Source of the DNA: Clostridia bacterium
Lineage (GTDB): Bacteria > Bacillota > Clostridia > Oscillospirales > CAG-272
Assembly (NCBI GenBank): GCA_017556845.1
Contig: JAFYMA010000156.1
Location: 1 to 11,308, forward strand
Direction of reading: 5' to 3'
DNA length: 11,308 nucleotides
Shown one piece after another: positions 7,261-11,308 of the stretch (within the stretch, counting starts at the first letter, position 1; each line of letters opens with the position of its first letter). The notes under the pieces are model-generated. The model ran no database searches, was not told the origin of the DNA, and was given only the letters and a program-made list of their open reading frames with translations. A program made the position numbers and the translations under genes.

Positions 7261-9042
7261 ATGAAAGAGTTTATTGATCTTTATCAGGATACATGGGCAG
7301 CTTCAGACGACCTTGACCGCGATCTGCCTTTGAACGTTTCAGTCGAAGAAAAGGACCGCAAGGTAGGTATTTTCTACTTCATGTGGCATGAAGGAGACGG
7401 GCCTCTTATGGACCATAGCCTTGCATACGCCACCGGCGGAATTGAAGAATTTGAACGTGTAATGGCCTCAGGAAGCAGAGGCTTTGCACATTATTGGGCT
7501 GAGCCTTATTTCGGATACTATCGCTCCGACGACGAGTGGGTCATACGTAAGCACGCATATCAGCTGGCAGACGCAGGCATTGATTTTATATTCTTTGATG
7601 TCACTAACGGTCTTATATACCGTCCCGTTTGCGAAACGATATTGAAGGTATGGAGTGAAATACGCAAGGAAGGATACAAAACTCCGCAGGTAATGTTCCA
7701 TACCGGCGACGACTATGATACATCAAAAAGATCATTTGACGCACTGTGGGATGCGTTTTACTCCGTTGGTGCATTCAAAGAGCTTTGGCTTGAATGGGAT
7801 AACAAGCCCGTCATACTCGCTCCGCCTTCACTTATTGAAAAAATGACTGAGCAGCAGCGCGATTTCTTCACCTTCAGACGCTCCTGGGCGAACACGAATG
7901 ACTCGTGGTACGAAGAAACAAACGGCGACGGCACGTGGCCCTGGGCTGATATGTATCCTCAAAAGCCCGGAAAAAGCACTTTTGGAAGTACCGAGCAAGC
8001 AGTCGTAATGTGCGGATTTTGGGTAAACGGAAGCTACGGCACAAATGCAGGCAGAAGCTTTCACAACGGAAAGCAGCCGTCAAACCTCACCGAACGCGAT
8101 TACGGCTTTTCTCTCGTTGATAAAACGTCACCTTACGGTTATGCCTTTCAAGAACAGTTTGACCACGCTGTCAACGTTTTAAAGCCGCCCATGATAATGA
8201 TAACCGGCTGGAATGAATGGTGGGCAGGCAGATGGGATAATACCCTTCCCGGTAACAGAAATCCCGCACAGGGTCAGACTATTGCGAACACGTTTGTAGT
8301 CGAAGAAACAGATCCGAAAAGATGCAATTATTTCGTTGATAATCTTAACGGCGAATACTCCCGGGATATAGAAGCCTGCAAGGGCCTTTATAACGATAAC
8401 TACTACTATCAGATGGTATCAAACATCAGAAAATACAAGGGCACAAGAAACGTTCGCTTTGCTGCAAATCAAATTAGCATTGATATTTATGCAAGTGCGG
8501 ATCAATGGAAAAACGTAGGCCCTGAATACCTTGATTATAAAGGCGATACAGTAAAGCGCGATGCTATGTCATACGTCGGAGGATTTCATTACACGAATGA
8601 TACGGGAAGAAACGATCTTGTTAAAATGAAGGTCTCCTCTGACAGCGAATACCTTTACTTTTACGCAGAATGTGCCGATGATATAACGAGTCCCGAGGGT
8701 ACGAACTGGATGAATCTGTTTATAAACGCAGACAGAAATCATTCAAACGGATGGCACGGATATAACTACATAATAAACCGATTCCAAAACGGAAATAAAG
8801 CATCCGTTGAAGCATTTTCTGACGGCAAATGGGAGCTTGAAAGGATCGGAGAGTGTGAGTATTCCGTACAGAAAAACGTATTGCAGATAAAGGTTTTAAA
8901 GGAACTTCTGAACGTTAGCGAAAGCTTCGAATTCAAATGGGCTGACAATTCCGTATCAAACGGCGACATTATGCAGTTTTTGGATCTTGGCGACTGCGCT
9001 CCGAACGATAGATTCAATTATATCTACATAAAGAAAGACTGA
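7261..9042 (+). CDS. GH71/GH99-like putative glycoside hydrolase with C-terminal CBM9-like domain
   Basis: 593 residues. Residues ~33-395 look like a TIM barrel of the GH71/GH99 type. Strand one is KVGIFYFMWHEG (34-45), then HYWAEPYFGYYRSDDEWVIR (78-97), AGIDFIFFDVTNG (105-117, Asp113), KPVILAPP, FFTFRRSWAN (202-211), WPWADMYPQKPG (226-237), GRSFHNG, and the late motif ITGWNEWWAGRWD (314-326). Glu319 there sits like the catalytic Glu of the GH99 'NEW' motif. Residues ~405-593 form a beta-rich domain (IDIYASADQWKNVG, DLVKMKVSSDSEYLYFYAEC, WMNLFINADRN, FEFKWADN) like CBM9/DOMON-type carbohydrate-binding modules. Uncharacterised secreted proteins with this architecture are widespread in polysaccharide-degrading bacteria, but the substrate is unknown. 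No signal peptide or membrane anchor is visible with this well-supported start, so it may act in the cytoplasm or leave by another route. Hydrolase activity is inferred. Confidence 0.82.
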   Translation: MKEFIDLYQDTWAASDDLDRDLPLNVSVEEKDRKVGIFYFMWHEGDGPLMDHSLAYATGGIEEFERVMASGSRGFAHYWAEPYFGYYRSDDEWVIRKHAYQLADAGIDFIFFDVTNGLIYRPVCETILKVWSEIRKEGYKTPQVMFHTGDDYDTSKRSFDALWDAFYSVGAFKELWLEWDNKPVILAPPSLIEKMTEQQRDFFTFRRSWANTNDSWYEETNGDGTWPWADMYPQKPGKSTFGSTEQAVVMCGFWVNGSYGTNAGRSFHNGKQPSNLTERDYGFSLVDKTSPYGYAFQEQFDHAVNVLKPPMIMITGWNEWWAGRWDNTLPGNRNPAQGQTIANTFVVEETDPKRCNYFVDNLNGEYSRDIEACKGLYNDNYYYQMVSNIRKYKGTRNVRFAANQISIDIYASADQWKNVGPEYLDYKGDTVKRDAMSYVGGFHYTNDTGRNDLVKMKVSSDSEYLYFYAECADDITSPEGTNWMNLFINADRNHSNGWHGYNYIINRFQNGNKASVEAFSDGKWELERIGECEYSVQKNVLQIKVLKELLNVSESFEFKWADNSVSNGDIMQFLDLGDCAPNDRFNYIYIKKD

Positions 9043-9062
9043 GCAGAAAGGTTCTTAAAATA

Positions 9063-9611
9063 ATGAAAAAAAGAATATTCACCGTTTTCTTCTGCGTTAT
9101 TTTGATAGCATTTGCATCCTGTACCTCTACCAAGGAGGGCAGCGGACTTGCAATGCTGCACCAAGGCTCGAATGACGCATCGCTGATAGGACAGATAGTT
9201 AAAGAAGAAATGAACGTAGATCTTCCCGATGATATAACGGTACAGCTTCAATTTGATGATTTCAATTCCGAAGGAGTAGGAAGTGCGTTCTGCACTGCAG
9301 ACTTTGCGAATTCCCCTCTATCTGCCGAGATGACCGCACAGTTCACTATGATCCGCAACTGGACGAAGGCGGAAGTTCCTGAGCATATAAAATCGGGCAT
9401 TGCAAATGCATGCGAAAGATCCTCACTTACTGCACCTGATTTTACAAACGGCTTTTATTTCGAAAAATATAATTGCTGGGCAGAATCCGGCGAGCTTATT
9501 GTTTATACAAAAGAAGAGGCAACAAGTGCTGAAATAATTACATACGGCTTTTGGGATATAAATACCTCGATCCTTTATTACTATTGTACGACTGTTGCAG
9601 ATCAGGCATAA
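9063..9611 (+). CDS. Small secreted lipoprotein, function unknown
   Basis: 182 residues. The N terminus is a short lipoprotein signal: MKKR, a hydrophobic stretch IFTVFFCVILIAF, then a lipobox-like FASC with Cys20 as the acylation site. Phe at -3 is a weak match to the usual Leu/Val/Ile. The mature part is acidic and hydrophilic, with no second membrane helix, and would sit on the outer face of the cytoplasmic membrane. It contains LIGQIVKEEMNVDLPDDITV and, near the C terminus, FYFEKYNCWAESGELIVYTKEE and GFWDINTSILYYYCTT. I recognise no family. It starts 20 bases after the hydrolase-like gene, with AGAAAGG about 11 bases upstream, and ends before the shared terminator, so it is probably the last gene of the rightward three-gene unit. 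Confidence 0.78.
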   Translation: MKKRIFTVFFCVILIAFASCTSTKEGSGLAMLHQGSNDASLIGQIVKEEMNVDLPDDITVQLQFDDFNSEGVGSAFCTADFANSPLSAEMTAQFTMIRNWTKAEVPEHIKSGIANACERSSLTAPDFTNGFYFEKYNCWAESGELIVYTKEEATSAEIITYGFWDINTSILYYYCTTVADQA

Positions 9612-9632
9612 AGATCCACAAAAAGAATACAA

Positions 9633-9671
9633 AAAGAGCTGATCGGAATCTTACATTCCCATCAGCTCTTT
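9633..9671. terminator. Bidirectional intrinsic terminator between convergent genes
   Basis: Arms AAAGAGCTGAT/ATCAGCTCTTT, one C-C mismatch, then GGAAT/ATTCC, closing on the five-base loop CTTAC. The outer A/T runs give a U-tract in both directions: short rightward (CTTTAT) and better leftward (TTTTT, then a further T-rich stretch at 9622-9635). It lies about 20 bases past the lipoprotein stop and 35 past the GH3 stop, so it can end both transcripts. Confidence 0.9.
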
Positions 9672-9706
9672 ATCGTCTGCAAAAATCATTGCAGAGATCT
9701 TATTAA

Positions 9707-11308
9707 TTACTTATATACGCTGAATTCAAAGATTGAGAAGAATCCGTCTGCAGGTGCTTGAACTCTCACGTATCTTCCGCTTTCATTGAGCGCTATAGTG
9801 TCTATTCCGTCAGATTTATAATCTCCGACATTCTTCCAATTCTGATTATCGTCAGATACGTAGATCGAGAACTTTCCTTTCGTATTCGATTCCCAACGTA
9901 AAACGATTTTTGAAATATCAGTCTTCTGGCACAGATCAACGGTCAACCAGTAATTCGGTCCTGTTGTTCCAAGTCCGCTCCAGCGTGAAAGGCGCGAGCC
10001 GTCAACTGCATAAAGTGCATCATATCCCGCTTCCGAGAAGCTGGCTGTAACGGGCTTACCCTTTGCAATATCCACTTCTCCGCTCAATTCGGGCTTAGGC
10101 GCCGATTTTGATAAGGGAGTAAACTTTGCTTTCGTGCCCGCTATATTTTCCACATCAAGAACCAATATCTCGCTGTCGATAGTAACGTCGCTTGACGCCT
10201 TTATATCTTCAACGGATGCGCCGACTGAGAACTTATACGTGCCCTGCTCGATTATCCAATCGGACGAATCAACATAGTACGTCTTCAATTCATCATACGT
10301 CACAGTAGTGGTAATTACCGCTTCTTCGCCGGGGTTCAAAACGGACGTCTTCCCGTATCCTGCAAGCTCTATCTTCGGCTGCTCATTCTTTCCGTCGGGC
10401 TTGGAAACGTAGAACTGAACTACCTCTTTACCCGCAACACTACCAGTATTTTTAACTTTTACGGAAAGCTCGTATTCATTTCCCTTTTTGGTTACATTGA
10501 AATCGGAATATTCAAACGTCGTATACGACATTCCGTATCCGAATTCATACGATACGTCAACGTCAAACGTAGTATAGTAACGGTATCCTACATATATATC
10601 CTCATAGAATATTGCTGTTTCAGAATTACCCGGGAAATATTCCGACGCGGGCGTGGATGTGTAATCAATGGGCCAGGTCGATGCAAGCTTACCGCTGAAA
10701 TTCTCCTTACCCGTAAGAAGATCTGCAACGGAATTACCTATCTGTTCGCCCGAGAGACCTATATAAACGATAGCATCCGCAAGATCCTTCCAGGACTCAA
10801 CTTCTATCGGATTACCGGTATTAATAAGAACGATAAGCTTTTTGCCTTGTGCGTGATACTCACGTGAAAGGTTTTCAATTGCTTCACGCTCCGTAAGGTT
10901 AAGGTAATAGTCTCCTATGGAGTCCATATGGTCTACACCCTCGCGTGATATACGAGAAACCGTGAATATAGCAATATCACTTTCTGAAGCCGCTTGCCGT
11001 GCGATATCTTCCGTAACCTGTACTTCAAGCGGATCGTTCGCAGGATTTATGAGCTGTGAATTAACTACCGCCTCGTGCCGCTTTACACCCTCGTACATTT
11101 TCGCAGCCGTTCTGTATACGGATATACCGTCAACTGCGGCAAGACCGTCATAAACGCTGACAAAATCGGAAGCAAATACGTAGCATGCTCCGTATCCGCA
11201 ATGCTCCGTCACGTATGAAGCATTACCGAACATAGCAACCTTTGTATTATTGAACGGGAGTGTTGCATCGTCGTTTTTAAGCAACACCATACTTTCCGCG
11301 CCGACACG
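9707..11308 (-). CDS. GH3 family beta-glycosidase, C-terminal part with FnIII-like and F5/8C domains (5' end beyond window)
   Basis: The frame is open to the right edge (RVGAES precedes the internal Met at 11290), so 533 C-terminal residues are visible and the N-terminal GH3 barrel with the nucleophile Asp is outside. Visible order, in fragment numbering: the GH3 C-terminal alpha/beta domain starts at once with ESMVLLKND and contains VSRISREGVD, whose Glu123 (bases 10942-10940) fits the SxEGxD acid/base position. GLSGEQIGNSVADLLTG and GKLASTWP follow. Next are YEFGYGMSYTTFEYS and a fibronectin-III-like domain (~270-350, VVQFYVSKP, ELAGYGKTSVLNPGE). From ~412 (IAKGKPVTASFS to the end) there is a discoidin/F5-8C domain of CBM32 type, with AVDGSRLSRWSG and the terminal RYVRVQAPA. 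It probably releases terminal beta-linked sugars while bound to polymer. A signal peptide cannot be judged. It ends at the shared terminator and is convergent with the lipoprotein gene. Confidence 0.93.
   Translation of the reverse strand, partial: RVGAESMVLLKNDDATLPFNNTKVAMFGNASYVTEHCGYGACYVFASDFVSVYDGLAAVDGISVYRTAAKMYEGVKRHEAVVNSQLINPANDPLEVQVTEDIARQAASESDIAIFTVSRISREGVDHMDSIGDYYLNLTEREAIENLSREYHAQGKKLIVLINTGNPIEVESWKDLADAIVYIGLSGEQIGNSVADLLTGKENFSGKLASTWPIDYTSTPASEYFPGNSETAIFYEDIYVGYRYYTTFDVDVSYEFGYGMSYTTFEYSDFNVTKKGNEYELSVKVKNTGSVAGKEVVQFYVSKPDGKNEQPKIELAGYGKTSVLNPGEEAVITTTVTYDELKTYYVDSSDWIIEQGTYKFSVGASVEDIKASSDVTIDSEILVLDVENIAGTKAKFTPLSKSAPKPELSGEVDIAKGKPVTASFSEAGYDALYAVDGSRLSRWSGLGTTGPNYWLTVDLCQKTDISKIVLRWESNTKGKFSIYVSDDNQNWKNVGDYKSDGIDTIALNESGRYVRVQAPADGFFSIFEFSVYK

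Noticed and set aside
11288..11290. ATG at 11290 as the true start of a short GH3 protein
   Set aside because: The frame continues upstream to the window edge with residues typical of GH3 (AES before VLLKN), and a GH3 enzyme needs the missing N-terminal barrel.
1..11308. CRISPR arrays, insertion sequences, tRNA or rRNA genes
   Set aside because: No regularly spaced repeats, transposase motifs, terminal repeats or cloverleaf-like genes were seen on either strand.

Overview
The window looks like a chromosomal segment from a low-to-moderate GC Gram-positive of the class Clostridia, probably a gut or rumen Oscillospiraceae/Ruminococcaceae-like bacterium. This is inferred from the AGGAG-type ribosome sites, the frequent ATA isoleucine codons, the EpsG/Wzx/CapE style polysaccharide genes and the carbohydrate-active enzymes. 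No rRNA, tRNA or marker gene is present to fix the species, so the assignment is tentative.

Left half (1-6350, minus strand): a tightly packed six-gene surface-polysaccharide operon, read right to left. The order is GT2 glycosyltransferase, EpsG/Wzy-like polymerase, GT4 glycosyltransferase, Wzx-like flippase, CapE/WbjB-type UDP-GlcNAc 4,6-dehydratase/5-epimerase, and a nucleotidyltransferase-fold protein that runs off the left edge. Genes overlap by 1-11 bases or are separated by about 10-27 bases. Together they can make a deoxy-aminosugar nucleotide, build a lipid-linked repeat unit, flip it and polymerise it. The initiating phosphosugar transferase, chain-length regulators and CapF/CapG partners are not in view.

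Centre (6351-6675): an AT-rich divergent control region. It holds a near-consensus sigma-A promoter firing left (TTGACT-17-TATAAT), a perfect-consensus promoter firing right (TTGACA-17-TATAAT), and between them a perfect 8-base inverted repeat that may be an operator.

Right-hand plus-strand unit (about 6676-9611): three little-known genes that look co-transcribed. They encode a two-helix membrane protein with a cytoplasmic PH-like tail, a 593-residue GH71/GH99-like putative glycoside hydrolase with a C-terminal CBM9-like domain and no signal peptide, and a small lipoprotein. This is the least understood part of the window.

Right edge (9707-11308, minus strand): the C-terminal 533 residues of a large GH3 family beta-glycosidase with FnIII-like and F5/8C (CBM32-like) domains. 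It converges on the lipoprotein gene, and a bidirectional hairpin terminator separates them.
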